A program made the translations under genes and the position numbers. Below, piece after piece: positions 48,792 to 62,790 of a stretch of 64,000 bases of DNA. This DNA comes from Metopolophium dirhodum. Taxonomy: Eukaryota > Arthropoda > Insecta > Hemiptera > Aphididae. The notes beneath the pieces are model-generated. The model saw only the letters and a program-made list of their open reading frames with translations, was not told the origin of the DNA and searched no databases. Positions within the stretch are counted from its first letter, which is position 1, and each line of letters starts with the position of its first letter. The stretch lies in NCBI RefSeq assembly GCF_019925205.1, contig NC_083568.1, positions 8,120,393-8,184,392 of the forward strand, read 5' to 3'.

Positions 48792-49684
48792 ATGCAGGTA
48801 CGAATACGTAGGTCCGTCATCGATCGCGTGGTCTTAGCCGAGTTTATTTTACGAAATAAAATGATTAAAAAAAAAAAAAAGGCCCGTTCCAATGCAGCCC
48901 CGCTGCAGATAAACAAATATGCACGCTTTATACACCCTACTGTACAATGTTATAAACATGATTTGTGCGTGTGTGCGTGGGTGTGTGGGTAGGTGGGTTC
49001 GTGTGTTTGGGAATATTCAATTATTGTATACACGCTCGCAGAGACTATATACCGCGGTGTATATACCTGTCCGTATATACGCGTGCGTGTGGACTTTTAT
49101 TCGTGTATTTTTGTCCGTGTGTGTGTATTTTTGCGTGTGCGTATACACCTCGCCGGGGAGACGTTTACGATCGATAACAATAAGGGTTAATGCTGCGGCG
49201 ATGCCGGCAGAAGGAAGACGTGTCTGCGTCGGCCTTTATATTATATTATATTATATTATATAATAATAACAATAATTGTACTCCTTCTCTCACGCGTATT
49301 TTTTTCGTACCTACATATTATACAATATACATATTACACGCCCAGACATAATATATTACCTACAATAATGTGCGTGAACGTCACATGTTATAATTACTCG
49401 CGTTATGAATATTATAAACGATACGCATTACAGTTTATAATCGTATTTTTTATTTACGGGCGGAACCGCATTATATTACAGACCTTAGAACACTGTGCCC
49501 CATACAGACTTGCAGGTGTATTATACCGCGTACATGGAAATCAGAATTCCCGTAACTACCTTTCCCCTTTTCTGACTGTATATAATATAATATAACATAA
49601 CAACCCGGGACCCTAGAATAGCGTCCTGCGAAGAAACGACGTCCGTTCATAACCTAAACTCAAATTAGATAACCGAATACCAAA

Positions 49685-49712
49685 CGTGAGATAGGTTTAT
49701 ACCTATCTCACG
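49685..49712. repeat. Perfect 12-bp-arm hairpin
   Basis: Arms cgtgagataggt and acctatctcacg flank a ttat loop. Confidence 0.85.
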
Positions 49713-50959
49713 ACACAATAATAAGCCGGCTTTCTACTGCACCGTGTCGTGTCGTGTCGCGTCGCGTTCCGTATATTTAATATGTAGGTTAAAAAATTCC
49801 GGTAACACATTACCTGCGAGTTGAATAATATTCAACTCAACCCTGCGCGACATGGTATAGTGGAAACCAGGCTTAATACTTGAATACATTGCTGCAATAC
49901 ACCATAAAATTGAACGAAATTCGAAACACACTATTCCCGAACAATTTTATTATATCGAGCCCAAATGTCAAATACAATCATTTGCTATGATTATCATTGT
50001 GTCAAAGCATTAATCAACTTAAACATGGAACGTGGTTTATGATTTAAGAAAATAAACAATGGTATTATTGTGGGCGTTGTAATCTATTAGTGATATAAAG
50101 GAAAATAATAAGGCAGATAATCAGTGCGGTTATTTCACTTTCCTGTGTAATTTGATTCAATTTAACGCTAACGACAACGAACGGTGTCACATGCAACAAA
50201 AACAATGGTCGGAAAAGTAATAAAAATATAACCTATAGCTAGTACCATAATTCTGTCTCGTTTGAAGTCCCTGCGATGTAACCGTTGTAGAATTAAGGTT
50301 TCTACATTATTATTTTTTTTTTGGCCTCACCCTAACCTAATTTGACCGTGAAATACGAGAACGTAAATTAAAAGTAGTTCAAGACGTATACAAATAATCA
50401 GTAGAATTTGAAATCGCGTTTTCGTTTAGTTTTTCATCAATCGCGTCGGTTTATTCAGCCGTTTATCATCTGTCCGACCATACTCGAATAATAAAATATT
50501 CCAAAACGTGTGCACAATTTATCGTCAACGCACTTTTTTGAACCCGCGGTCGAGAGCGTCGTTAAGACAACATAGAACTCAGAGAAAAGAAATAAAAAAA
50601 AATCGCTGATATCTCGACGAGAGCCACTCACGTCGTCGATGGCTGCAGTCGCTGACCGTGCACTAAAAGAGCTCGTATACCTACACGGAGATATTATAAC
50701 GTAATAATATATATATATATATATATATATGATATACAATTATATATAAAGCCGATGCACAATATTTGTTATATGCTGGCTATATAAATTATATTGTTGG
50801 AGAGCAGCAAAGGTGAGCCGGTCGAGAGTGCGACTGAAAGTATTATGTATCAAATACTGTACATATATACATGTATTATATACCTTCCTACCTACCTATA
50901 TATAATATATTATATATGTCAAAACAACATTATCGTCGTCTGTCCGTCGAGTGTTGCTC

Positions 50960-50977
50960 GGGGGGGGGGGGGGGGGG
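50960..50977 (+). repeat. G18 homopolymer run
   Basis: Uninterrupted G tract in an otherwise AT-rich setting. Confidence 0.9.
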
Positions 50978-51328
50978 ACAGTATCCCTTTATATAAATAG
51001 GAAATATATATTATATCGTGTACGGTCGCCAATTCCGATAAGTACTACTGAGCACGTTTATAGTCCTATAATACAGCGTTGTTGTTGTTGTGCTTGTCGT
51101 TGTGTTGTACGTACTTACTTAGAGTAACGACGACTTAGTACTTTTATATCGCTGTGTACACCTGACCTAACCTATATATATCATAATAATATGTGCCGCA
51201 ATGCAAGATCTTCTACGCGTGGTCGTGTGGATAACGTTTTTTATTTTTGTACTGTAAGTACTTACTTATATTCCTAATACTACGTCCGTTTCCTTGTGAA
51301 TCCTTCCGGTTTAATTATTATATTACAG

Positions 51329-51601
51329 CGACGAGACGGCGAATCGCGAATATTAAATTATAATAATTATACGAACGATAACAAGAATAAAACTGTAACT
51401 GTTATTGTGTATCGCGATGAATGCCAAAGTACCAACATTCCGACGTACCTACTCCAGCGAATCGTGAGCGCAGGATGCCAACTGCAGGGTTTTGGGAACA
51501 TAATATTATTATCAACGTACAAAACGACGTGTGTATCCAAACGTGTTCAGGGTTCGAAAATTCGGCGCGGCGCGAAATCGCTCGGCGATTTTTTGTCCTA
51601 G
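51329..51601 (+). CDS. Weak candidate terminal exon, 90 codons, unknown
   Basis: An acceptor-like ttaattattatattacag ends at 51328. From there one frame is open for 90 codons to TAG at 51599-51601. The peptide starts RRDGESRILNYNNY, contains TVTVIVYRDECQ and ends RRGAKSLGDFLS. It looks reasonably protein-like but has no recognised domain. An overlapping frame on the other strand is also open, and frames of this size occur by chance in such sequence. It cannot follow the 994-codon exon in a way I can test here; it might be an alternative terminal exon or nothing. Confidence 0.15.
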   Translation, partial: RRDGESRILNYNNYTNDNKNKTVTVIVYRDECQSTNIPTYLLQRIVSAGCQLQGFGNIILLSTYKTTCVSKRVQGSKIRRGAKSLGDFLS

Positions 51602-54600
51602 GCCCGTTCCCGCGAAGTCGGCGAGAAACGACGGAACACAAAAATGATAATATTATACTACCATACCTCCGGTAAATCGCCGTAAACGGCCGCACGCCGC
51701 CCTCGCGTACCTACGCGTTTCGGGGGGTAAAGTTTTCGGGCCAAAGGTACCTCCGGTCGAAAGTTTTTGTCGGTTTTAAGTCCACGCCGCCCGCATTCGC
51801 CTCGTCCGACCAACGTACGACGGTAGTAATAATAATAATATTAACAACAACATGCGCAGACCTATTATGGGTACTGTGCGTATATATAGGTGTACCTCTA
51901 TCGGGTGGTACGTGCACGGCAGCGTTGTTTATATACGCGCGTCCGTCGAGATGGTTTTTGTTTCGGTAGTTTTTCTCTATGTTTTCGTTCCCCGATAACG
52001 TCACGATAATAACGTAACTTATCGCACGTATGTGTGTGTGTGTTTGCGCGCCGCAGTAGAATGCGATGTTTATATTTTATTGTATATAGGCTCGTCAATC
52101 CCGTCAAACTTATTATGGGCGTTATCGTCTGCCGGTCCGCGACTTACGTTTCTCGAATTCCGGCGATTTCGGATCGATTCCGTATGGTATATTATTATAG
52201 TATACACACGATAATATCGTAATATTCGTGTTTTGACATTTGAATAATATTATACCGTTGCGATTTCCGTGCGCCGATTTAAGTACAAAAAAGTTACTGC
52301 TCGTACATACGCATATTATAATATCAGGCCTATACGTGAATATCCTCGTGAATAAATAACAATTTCAACGTCTGTACAACGCAGCACCGAGTCTCCGTAT
52401 ATAAATAATATAATATTATTACCTTTGCACACGTGTTCGACGGTAGACATTAAATAATATATTATGCGATAACGACGAGTTGAGTAGTCCTAAATAAAAC
52501 CGTCGGACACTCCGTATATAGTCCGCCAGTGTTATACGTACCATTTATATAAACGCGTATCCGACGCCGCACGCTGCTTAAACAGTTAGACTCTGCCGCC
52601 ATAGCGAAGTCTATATTATTGAATACATATTGTAATATTTTTAAACATTTTTTTTTTTTTTTCAAGAAAATTTTACCGCTAACACAGTATAAAATATAAA
52701 ATACAAATAGTACCTGCATATTATATTGTTACAAAAAATATCTACGTCCTATTAGCAATGCTTGTGGTGCAGGTGGTAGAGAGTTAAGTTAAATAAGTGA
52801 AAACAAGATAAGGAATTTAGGAATAAAATATACCATCAAGAAGTATTTAGTAACAAATAATATGCATACAATATAATTCTAATTAACTAATTATTATAGT
52901 ACTGCAGACAGGGAAGGTTAGGACACAGACAACGTCATAGTTATGATTTAATCTTTGGGTGTGGGTGAGGGGTGGATAATTTGTCAGGTAAACGTCAGGT
53001 GAGGGGTTTCGTGTCCAACCCCTCTCCCCACTATACAGATCTATAGTTTATTTTATTATGCTATACCTACAGGGAAAAATAATTTATAATGATATTTTAA
53101 AATTATTACAAATTTTTAAACTATACGCACATTTTTTTTTTTTCAATAATATTATTATTTATATGCCCGCCTCAACTGTTAAGGTTATTGATGTTTCTGA
53201 AATACATTACATTTTATAATTTATACAAACAATTTTAAGTAAGATATACATGAAAGGCTTATATGTTAATTTAATTACGTGTGATACAATATATGTGTTG
53301 TATATGTAATATTTTCTAGATCAGGTTCGTCTTTTGAGGAGTTGGAGAAAAATCGATGTCGTCTTTGCTTGGTGCTAGTATATCGCATAGATTGTGCTTA
53401 CTTACGCATTTGTTTTAATACATAATGAACATTATAACATAATTTACAAAATTAGATCTAATTGATGATTTTTTTTTATATAGTTCATCAATTATTACTT
53501 CGGCGTGTGAAGGGTTATGTTTTTATAAACAGCTAATTATAAAACTACGGTTGGTACATAATATTAAAACAAAACACAAAATATACTCCCATTATCAACC
53601 CCCATAATTACGGCACTAGACACAGACCTCCTAGACATGTTGTATAGATAATATTATAGTGTTCATAGTATTTGGACTTGAACTATTTTCGTTTTGATTT
53701 TTTGTCCATCCAAACTACGTCGATAAATAAATTAAACATTTTCCGACCGGAAGTCGCTGACGTTGCACGCAAGCGTCATAGTAATTTTCTTTTCTTTTTG
53801 TTTTTTCGAATCCTACGATAAACCTCACGACGTACGCGTAATTAATACAAATGTCGAACAACATATTTTGTATTAGTTGTTGGGCATCTAACACGCGCTG
53901 CTGTTTGTCGTGTCGAGAAAATTAATTAAATTTGTCTCTTTGTCTTAAAATGGGCGGGCGAGGTATAGCCGTCCAACAAATCCAACATTTATATATTTTA
54001 TTGTACACCGGACATTGCAGTAGAATACTGTGACAATTCTTTACGTTCGTAAATTGTGTCATCCTTTTGCGGCGCGCCGCAGTGGGGGGTCAGATTAGAG
54101 GGCGAGTCCGGTAACACAAAGTGAATGGTCAACGCTATATTATATAGTTTATCTGTAACACTAATATACATAATATAACCTAACCACCATAACCATTAGA
54201 TATCGGCATCGGATATCTATTGTTTCCGTTTGTACATTTTCCACTCGATTCAATAATGAATAACTCGTAATAAATATCGAATTAATGAACTCGCAACATC
54301 CTATAATAATATTATGTGTTACCATAATTATTATATGTTAAATTTTCGCAACAATAATATCAGATTACATCATTGAAATTGTAAATAAAACACCTAAACA
54401 ACGTTTAGGTTATATTATAATACAGTGTCGTAAGAGCGGAAACACATGTGTGTGTGCAAAAAAGAGAGATATTTATTACGGTATTTCTTTTACCGGGAAC
54501 CATTCGCTGTAAGAACAACAAAATAATTCAATATTCCTAGTATTTTGAAAGAAACGTGATTTTTTTCTTTAAAGACAGATTGAGAGAGAGAGCTTAAACG

Positions 54601-57600
54601 AGAGAAGACCGTACCCTCGACGACAAATTGAAATGAAATGACCAGATGTTTTATTATGGTGCATCAAGTCGCTATGACAACACACACACACACACACACA
54701 CTAATAATATTGAACTATTAATATTATGTATATATATATATATATATAAATGTGTGATAGTTTGAGTGGGTTATTCAGTAATAACTATTAAAAACAAATA
54801 CTAGTTTTATGTGTGACGCCTTTATTTTTTTCGTAAATATATCGGTCTGCGATAGCGATACTTGGTGACTATCCAAGTAAACGAAAAAATTGTAGAGTTT
54901 GGCACAAGACCGACCATAAAAGTGTATAAACAATATATAAGATTTTTTCTTTTTCTTTTTTCATTCGGTACTTTTCAGTATCGTTTTAAACGCTGTAATG
55001 ATAATGATATCACTCCCATTCCGATAATGTAAACGCGTCAACGCTATTGTCGAGATCTGTTTTATTCAAACACATCTTTGACAAAAAAAAAACTTACACT
55101 CGATATTCCACTTAGAAATTCCCACACATTCAGATACATCTTCTCGATGAGTTCTTTGCAATATTGATGATAAAAGTTTTAAAAAAAAAAAAAATTATTT
55201 ATTTTATTACTCTTTGTAGCTATACGCCTATAATACACGTACATAAACTAAATCAGTGAGAAAAAAGAAACACTCGTTGATGAGTATTTCGACAAGATCA
55301 ATAGAATGTTTTAAAATTTATCGCATACGCCGCGGTGGTGTTACGAAATAATCTAAAAGGAAATCAAAAAAATTCACAATATACGAAAAAAAATATAATT
55401 CATACATACAGCGTATAATAATTTATATAGTTTCTGCGCTTATTTATTTTGTGTAAATTTATTTATTTTTATGAACGTAATAATAATACTTCGGAGCGCT
55501 TTTGGCTATATGGTTAGAATTATGGGTGTATGTGTACCTACTTATATTATATATATACAATATTCATACATTATATATACATATATATTACGCGGGCGCG
55601 CCATAATGTAAAAAAAATACATTCTGCTTATAACAAATTTTCTAGCCGAGAATACCGAGACCATTTATTAAATAACTTGCTGAACAAACAATAATTTAAA
55701 AAACTAATATTATACATGTTTATATTATTATACATATATTATATGCTGTATACAATATACACATTATATATATAAAATATATACACCGCACGGTCTTGTT
55801 CGTCGTTGTGCGTGTTAATTATTAAAGGACGATAAAACAAAAACTAAGGGAGTCATCTTAATTCTAATTAATGACATCGAAAAAGACCTTTTGTATGTCT
55901 TTCCCGGTTAATGGAAACATTTCGTTCGAACTAACATTTGAAAAAATAAAAACAATATATACGTACACGACGACGTGGTATATACGCGAGCAATACGAAT
56001 AATGGGGTTTAAATTTTAAAACACATTTCATACAGGCACTTAATTCATTTTGGATTACCAAAATACATAAAATGCGATGAAAAAAAAATGGAAGAAAGCA
56101 ATTTCACGCAAACGGAAAGTAGCCGGAGTGGTTCCCTTTCGTTTTTTTATACCGCCGACGGCATTACATTATTTACAATTTACAAATTTAATTATGATTT
56201 CCATGCAATATTATAATATTATATTTTGATTGGCCGTTATATTTATAATATTATAAATAAGCAATCATCTATCTTTCTATTTTCATCCCGATATCTCGTA
56301 GACAAGAAAAAAAATGTACAGCATAATAGTATACTGCACTGTGTTTTGGCACTCGAATCGAATCGGTCACTTCGGTTCAAACCGCATTATTATAATGTAT
56401 ATTGTTGGTATTATTTCAAATTTAAAAGCAATGATAAATAATCGATCCACTGTTCCGAGTGATGCTCGTGGTGCATTGTAATACATTGTAATACATACGC
56501 GACACTATTTACCAATGAATATTTGTGAAAGTCTACAATATTTAGGAATTTATGAAGTTTGCAGGGACCATAACAATTTAATGTACACGATGAAATTGAA
56601 TCGAAAAAAAAATGAAATCTAATGAAAACCTCATATTTTAACTGACCATAAAAAGTAAATTTCATGTCCGCAAGCCAGATAAAATTCGTTCACGGGCCAC
56701 TATTTAGTGACTGTTTCTAGCTGTATTCATTGAATATTTTTATAATTATAACGGCTTATAATCTTGACTTGAATTCGAAATATTCAAATTATGTTAAACG
56801 TGAATGTCCCACCCGACAAAGTCATATTTTCAAAGCATATTATTATTATTTATTAATAATATTATAAATATTAGCAGAACATTTGCATTCACATTACTTT
56901 TCGGCAGCAGAGAAAATATGTTTTCACGATATATTTAACGTTTATACAAAAATTCCGCGGGAATTAAAATTTTCGACGTTAACGTTAACGCGGACTTTTT
57001 CACGAATATATTACTATAGAATTTCGCGATAGCTATTCTATTGTCTCTAAAACACATAGTACACTATAGGTAATAACATTAATATTGAGGTTTTAAAAAA
57101 TCATTTAGACAATAGTATAATATGTAATATAACAGTACCTATACTATAATACACGGTATAGCAATGTTATACTGAAGTAATTTTTTTACTTTATGATAAT
57201 AATTATTACAGTTTTGAATAAACAAAGCATGCTAAAAACTCATGTCGACGACCCTGCAACAATATGATAATATTATACATCTCAAGAGGAATGTTAAATA
57301 GATTAGATACCTGATCATTAAAAATATCGTGATTTGCAATGCCCATTTGACAAGGCTTACTTTGCGATGGTTTACAATTTTTAAAATATTCGTCTTGTTC
57401 GGCTGAAAACCGTATACACGACGAGTTAATGTTGCCTCGAAGAAATAAGCGAACTATAACTCAATAGTATTGATTGTCATTAGTCACGTAACAAATAATA
57501 ATATTTTTACCTGTCAAACTGTCTTTGACAAAAATATATGCAAAGGATAAAATAATCGATGAGGGCTGACGAAACAATGATAGAAAAAACGCACTATATA

Positions 57601-60600
57601 TTGTTTTAGATTATGAGCGGAGCGTTTTACGGTTGTACAATATTATTATGTATTTATTTTTTTTTTTATTTGCATGTTGTTTTGTTTTTGAATGGAATGA
57701 GATTTCCTAAAATTTCGTACAGCTCCTCGGTCGACTTTTGGGACCCGAAATGAAATCCGTTAATGAAATATTTTGTTTTTTTATCATCCCAATGGTTTTC
57801 GATAAAATTACAAGCCACCGAATAACGGCGAACCTCAATAATTACACTGTGCACCGTTTTAAATCAAATCCATCGTCTGATCGCTATAAAGCGTTCTCGG
57901 TTGTTTAATTGCTTTGTAGAAAATTAAAATCGTACAACGGAGGTTTCAATAATTCGAACCGATTATTTACGTAATCGCCGCACCGCGCATGATATAGGCA
58001 TATAGCAGCACTATTGTGTGTGGTTTTCGAAGAATTTCAACAGTTTTCAAAATGTTTACTTAATTTTATACTATTATTACCTTCGGTAGCGATTATGAAA
58101 CAAACCACGCTCGTCTTGTAGTACTTTTAATTAAATACATAACAATAATAATATATTATTGTGTCGCACGACTATAAAAATTGGTGAACGTATATTATAA
58201 TAGTATACCTATACGATGATAGCTGATAGACTTGTGCATAGTTTTGAAAATCGACAATTATACACAATACGTCATATTTATCATAGCTACACTCAATATC
58301 GTAATACTATTCGTCGTTACGGCTCAATATTACAATGTAATGATAATAACAATATTATATTATAATAATGTGAATAAAATACTGTCGTTATTGCGTTCGG
58401 AGATTACCTCGCGATCACGATGCGCCCTCTTCTCGGTTTCAAATCGATAACGTCGGTAATAATATTCAGATGTAATAATCGCATCGTTCCAAATTTATTC
58501 ATTTTCGTATAATTATATTACGTTGTTTTATAATATCCCCACGCAGTCGACGTTAACCGGCAGAAATCCGTCGTTGATATTGCGGGATTGTTGTTAATCA
58601 TCGCCGCGCGAGTAGACGACGAGATTTTCAATCGATAATAATATTATATTTTAATGAAAATGTTTGATTTCGTTTTCATACCACGAGCGCGTATCATTGC
58701 TACATTTAGGGCCAGCCATACATAAATTAGATTTATTATTTTATTTTTCGCTTTCGAGTAAAAGTTTTTTTTTTCCGGGCTAGGTAAACTCACTGTGCCG
58801 TGCATTATCGGGCCGTGACCTTTTTCGCCCGTTTTCTGCAGCTCATAATATATTCATGACCATATATAGTAGAGGTATTTTTCGAATAAAAAAAAATAAT
58901 AAAAAAAAACAACTAAATTGTTGAATACGATTCACAAGTAATTACGAATAATTATACGAATACTCGTATTTATATTGTATACACACAAATGTTGTGTGCC
59001 TACTTAAAACAAGACCGTTAAACGTTACACATAATATTATTATTATTTTTGTTATGCTCTCTCGTGGACCGCAGTTATTATTATCTACGCCGTAGACAAT
59101 AATTCTACTTAAATTGTTATTACTGTTGCGCTTTTGTAGTCCGTCATTATTTTGCGTTTATTCCGTTTATGAGCATTGAGCATATTATTATATTGTTTTG
59201 AATTTTGCGTCACAGAATTTAACGATTACATTATATACATTATAATCCTATTAGGTACCAATACATTTATACATTATTATTACCTGCATCTCTGTTTCAC
59301 TATATAACGACTATCAAAACTATCTTGAAAACATGATACATTTTATTTGACGGCTGAACGACATAATATACAATTGTAATAAAATTTGTTTTATCGCGAA
59401 CCGTTAAAGAATTTTGAGTTTATATTACAGTTTAACAGCCAATTATTCGCAAATTGAAACAATATATATTATTCCCTTATAACTTCAATAAAAAAGAAAG
59501 AAAAAAGAAAAAAGTACATAACAAATAAATAATAATGACCACTAAATAAAGTATAAACCGACAGAAGTCAATTTATCTAGAGTACATTTTCTTATGCGAA
59601 TGAAAAACTTTTAGTCTAAATCGAGGTTAAGAAATTCTAGCTATAATATATATTAACGAAATGAATAGATATATATATAATAGTGCATGTAAACATATAT
59701 ATACATGTCAGCAGATTGGCATTTTCAATTAAACATAGGGTCTCCTTTTTTTTTATTTTTTTTCCTTTTCGCCAGTGACCTTTCTCGATAAAACGCGTCT
59801 GGGAACACAGTATTTTCAGTTCTGTAGATAAATAATGGATTTAATAGGACCGGGAGACAACGAACCCATCAGCGTGGTCCGTGAATAAAAGATTAATAAT
59901 GGAATATTAAGACGACTCGAAAGAAAATAAAATAAAAATATCACGCCGCCGCCGACGGGAGCAGACTCTCTGCAGCTGTGTAGGTTTATACAGTTAACTA
60001 AAAAGATCGTCTATATTATTATGTACGATAAACAGAGCCGTCTTAGATAATAAAACAAGCAGCGGGCAAACGTCCCATAGAGATTTGCCATCGCCAGCTC
60101 AATCCGTTAAAGAAAAAGAAAGAAAAAAAGTGGTGGGGGGGTGGTACAAATGCCTGTGTCTGCGTGAGGGTGTGTGTGTGCGTTTCCCTTAACGACGCCA
60201 TGGTTTTTAAACCTCCAGATCCTTTAGTGCTGTTGTTGTTTTTTTCCCATTTTTTTTTTTTTTTTTATATTCTTTTCTGTGTGCAGTTTTTTTTTTCGTA
60301 TTTTCGTTTTTTTCCTCACTCTGCTCGGCTCACTATTATATATACCGGATCAGAATTTCAAACAGGACACGATTGTGTCCCGACACTCGACAATCGTTGT
60401 CGACGAAAAAATTCCACACAGAACACTCAGAAAATAAGACCGGGCCGTTTAAAATATACGTCTAATTTCTTTTTCTTATTTTTTTTTCTCTTTTTGAGCT
60501 TTCGAACCCCTCCCGGCCGTGTTAGCCACGCCGATTTAAGAAAAGGAAAAACTGCGGAAAAACCTCTTTGCTCCGATTCAACCGTATTTGCAATATACAT

Positions 60601-62290
60601 TTTTATTATACATACACACATATGTATACACTATGCGAGTGTCTGGGTAAATTCAACCATTTTTCCACAGTAGGACACACATATAGTTTTATCAGCCAAT
60701 TTTAAAACTCTGTACACTTTTTTAAATTCCAGTTTCAAACTACGCGCATGTAGGTGCCACCAATGCCGCTAATACAATTGTCAAGCCGAGTATTTAACTA
60801 TTTCTTTTCCGAGTGGATTTTTAGACTATTTTCCGTAGGACGTTGTCCTCCAAATATTGAACCGCTAGTTTATTATTTATAAACGTTTGAAGTTTATTTA
60901 AAAGCCAGGAGTTGAGTGCCCGGGAAGTAATAATTATATACCACGCAAATGTCCATAATAAACTATCGGTTCAACGTTCGATACCTATTTTCGTCTCGAC
61001 ATTTTAAAAAAATATTTCGATTTAATTATATGTTATACGTTTAGCTGTTTTAGGCTAACGTTTATATGAGTATCTATAGTACCCGCTAGACATAAAAAAT
61101 TACCACAGACATAAATAAATGCAATACAGTTACGAATTCCAATAACTTTACGAGGCATTTGCCTCACTTTGAATATCGCGCAAACTCACTTTTGTCTGTG
61201 TATCGTATAATAATAATTTCACCGGGACGTTATAATATTATATTAACGGCGAACAAAGTACGGAATTCTAATATCTGTACTTCAGGTATTTCGCTACATT
61301 TCGGCTTTTAACGCTCGATAATCCGGTGTCATAATATATTATGATAAACGTGGTTTCGGGGATTATGCAATTCGCGCGATAGAAACATCATACAACAAAG
61401 TGTATGGATTTATGGCGTTTTAATTACATAATAATATACACATCGGCCGCGACGGAAATTTATTCCGGAACGACGCAAATAACACCACTTATTTTATACA
61501 TAGGTGTGTGCCTTGTGACGACCATGGTTAGTTACCAAACACGGAAAAATAATCGATAAGAGCGAACAAAATGAAATAAAAATAAAAACACACAAGTTCG
61601 CATGCGGTAAAAGTCAGACCGAAATATAATATTAATATGTACTGCAGTTTTTTGCGCGAACCATATACGATTTTCCATAAACATGATGAACACATTATAT
61701 ATAATATTATATACATTATAGAGCGGCGGCGTATTACAGTGGTATATATTGGGTGGGCCAGCAACAGTTTGGTTTTTTATGGCGGACAAACTTTTTTTTT
61801 CCCCGTGGCTAAAAATATTCGACTCCGGATGAAAAACGTAAAAACCTGGAAAAAAAAAAACTAAATATGGTCCGATAAAGATTTTCTGTCAAATGCAATT
61901 CGCCCATAAATATGTGGTGCACTTATATATTATATCGGTGCAGCGCGGTGAATTATTTTTTTTTCCTTCTGTCGTTCGGCAAATCCACCCAATTATTTCA
62001 CATGAGTCGATACTATGTACTATCTGCGCCCAATTACATAGCTAACCACTCGGGGAAATAATAATCAGACATACATTTCGTATTACTACGAACAACGCAC
62101 AACGTATATATATATATATTATTATTATATATGTGTGTGTGTGTGTCTGTATAATAATGTAACGAAACGTTTTTATATATAGGTTTATAGTTAACAATAT
62201 CGTAAATACATATATAATATATATATATAAATGTATATTTACAATATATCGGTATATTACATGACATTCTTTTTTTTTTTTTGCTTACAG
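51602..62290 (+). other. Presumed intronic DNA up to the microexon
   Basis: No exon supported. It contains a (CA)11 tract (54680-54701), poly-T and poly-A runs, GC-richer patches at about 51700-52170 and 60360-60560, and long AT-rich stretches. A 62-codon open minus frame at 57666-57854 has no ATG and no splice site and is not annotated. Confidence 0.4.
54680..54701 (+). repeat. (AC)11 microsatellite
   Basis: Eleven perfect units, followed about 30 bp later by a (TA)n tract. Confidence 0.9.
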
Positions 62291-62331
62291 AATGGAAGAG
62301 GGAGCGGCGAAAACATTAATAGAGCGAATGG
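62291..62331 (+). CDS. Candidate 41-nt microexon of the large gene
   Basis: A long T tract and ttgcttacag (AG at 62289-62290) precede 41 nt that end at an excellent donor, ATGG|GTAAGT (GT at 62332). The 994-codon exon ends in phase 0. Joined to it, this exon reads NGRGSGENINRAN plus two bases, with no stop. Read one base later it begins with ATG (MEEGAAKTLIERM), so it could alternatively be a start exon of another transcript. The third frame has a stop. The strength of both splice sites and the compatible phase make it the best downstream exon candidate in the window. The implied intron is about 23.2 kb, long but usual for neuronal insect genes. No transcript evidence is available. Confidence 0.5.
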
Positions 62332-62697
62332 GTAAGTACAAAAAAAGTAATAATAATAATAATAATAATGATGATGATAATATAAGTAACTCTAGTTTAG
62401 TACCGCAATATAGGGGTTGTCGCGTCTCGGGGGTTGATACGCGGCACGCGTATATGTTATACGGAATAGAAATTGGAAGACAGACGTTACGGGGAAACGA
62501 AACGTCATCGTTTTTATTGTATTGTTATTGTTACTAGTATTGTTTTTGTTGGCGTACAAAAGTTGATGAGCGAAACACGAACGAGAGTGAGATTAAATAA
62601 TAATGCGGCGCGTTATATAGTGGGCCGAGTCATAGTAGACGACATCATACACTGTGTTATTATTACATATATATTGCGATGATGTAAATGATTTCAG
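62332..62697 (+). other. Possible intron after the microexon
   Basis: It runs from GTAAGT to a candidate acceptor (aatgatttcag) at 62697, about 366 nt. An AAT/GAT trinucleotide tract lies at about 62348-62379. Confidence 0.3.
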
Positions 62698-62790
62698 GGC
62701 TGTTATTCGATATCCCTCACAACCACCGCAACGAGTATTTGCACACACCCGCCCCTCATGTCCCTATACACTCACAATAAAGAGTTTAAA
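62698..62790 (+). CDS. Weak candidate exon following the microexon
   Basis: After the acceptor at 62696-62697, joining to the microexon completes codon GG|G and gives AVIRYPSQPPQRVFAHTRPS and onward, with the frame open to 63049. A possible donor (AAAA|GTACGT) lies near 62790, so the 3' edge is a guess. The composition is GC-richer than the surroundings, but downstream sequence in the same frame is a TG dinucleotide repeat, so an exon would have to end before about 62817. I do not recognise the peptide. Confidence 0.15.

Larger units (their letters stand above)
47867..51328 (+). other. Presumed intronic DNA
   Basis: No exon supported. It holds (TC)n at 48462-48483, (GA)n at 48654-48677, two short hairpins, GT-rich low-complexity sequence at about 48960-49150 and a G18 run at 50960-50977. 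Confidence 0.45.

Noticed and set aside
48515..54190. Short TTAGG/CCTAA words (for example near 48519, 50330, 51168 and 54178) as telomeric repeats
   Set aside because: Only one to two units each; no tandem array.
57666..57854. 62-codon minus-strand open frame with a plausible peptide (KYFINGFHFGSQKSTEELYE)
   Set aside because: No ATG, no acceptor upstream, and a stop soon before it. Length is within chance expectation.
60164..60673. 169-codon plus-strand ORF
   Set aside because: The Phe-rich sequence comes from poly-T runs, which remove stop codons. No coding features.
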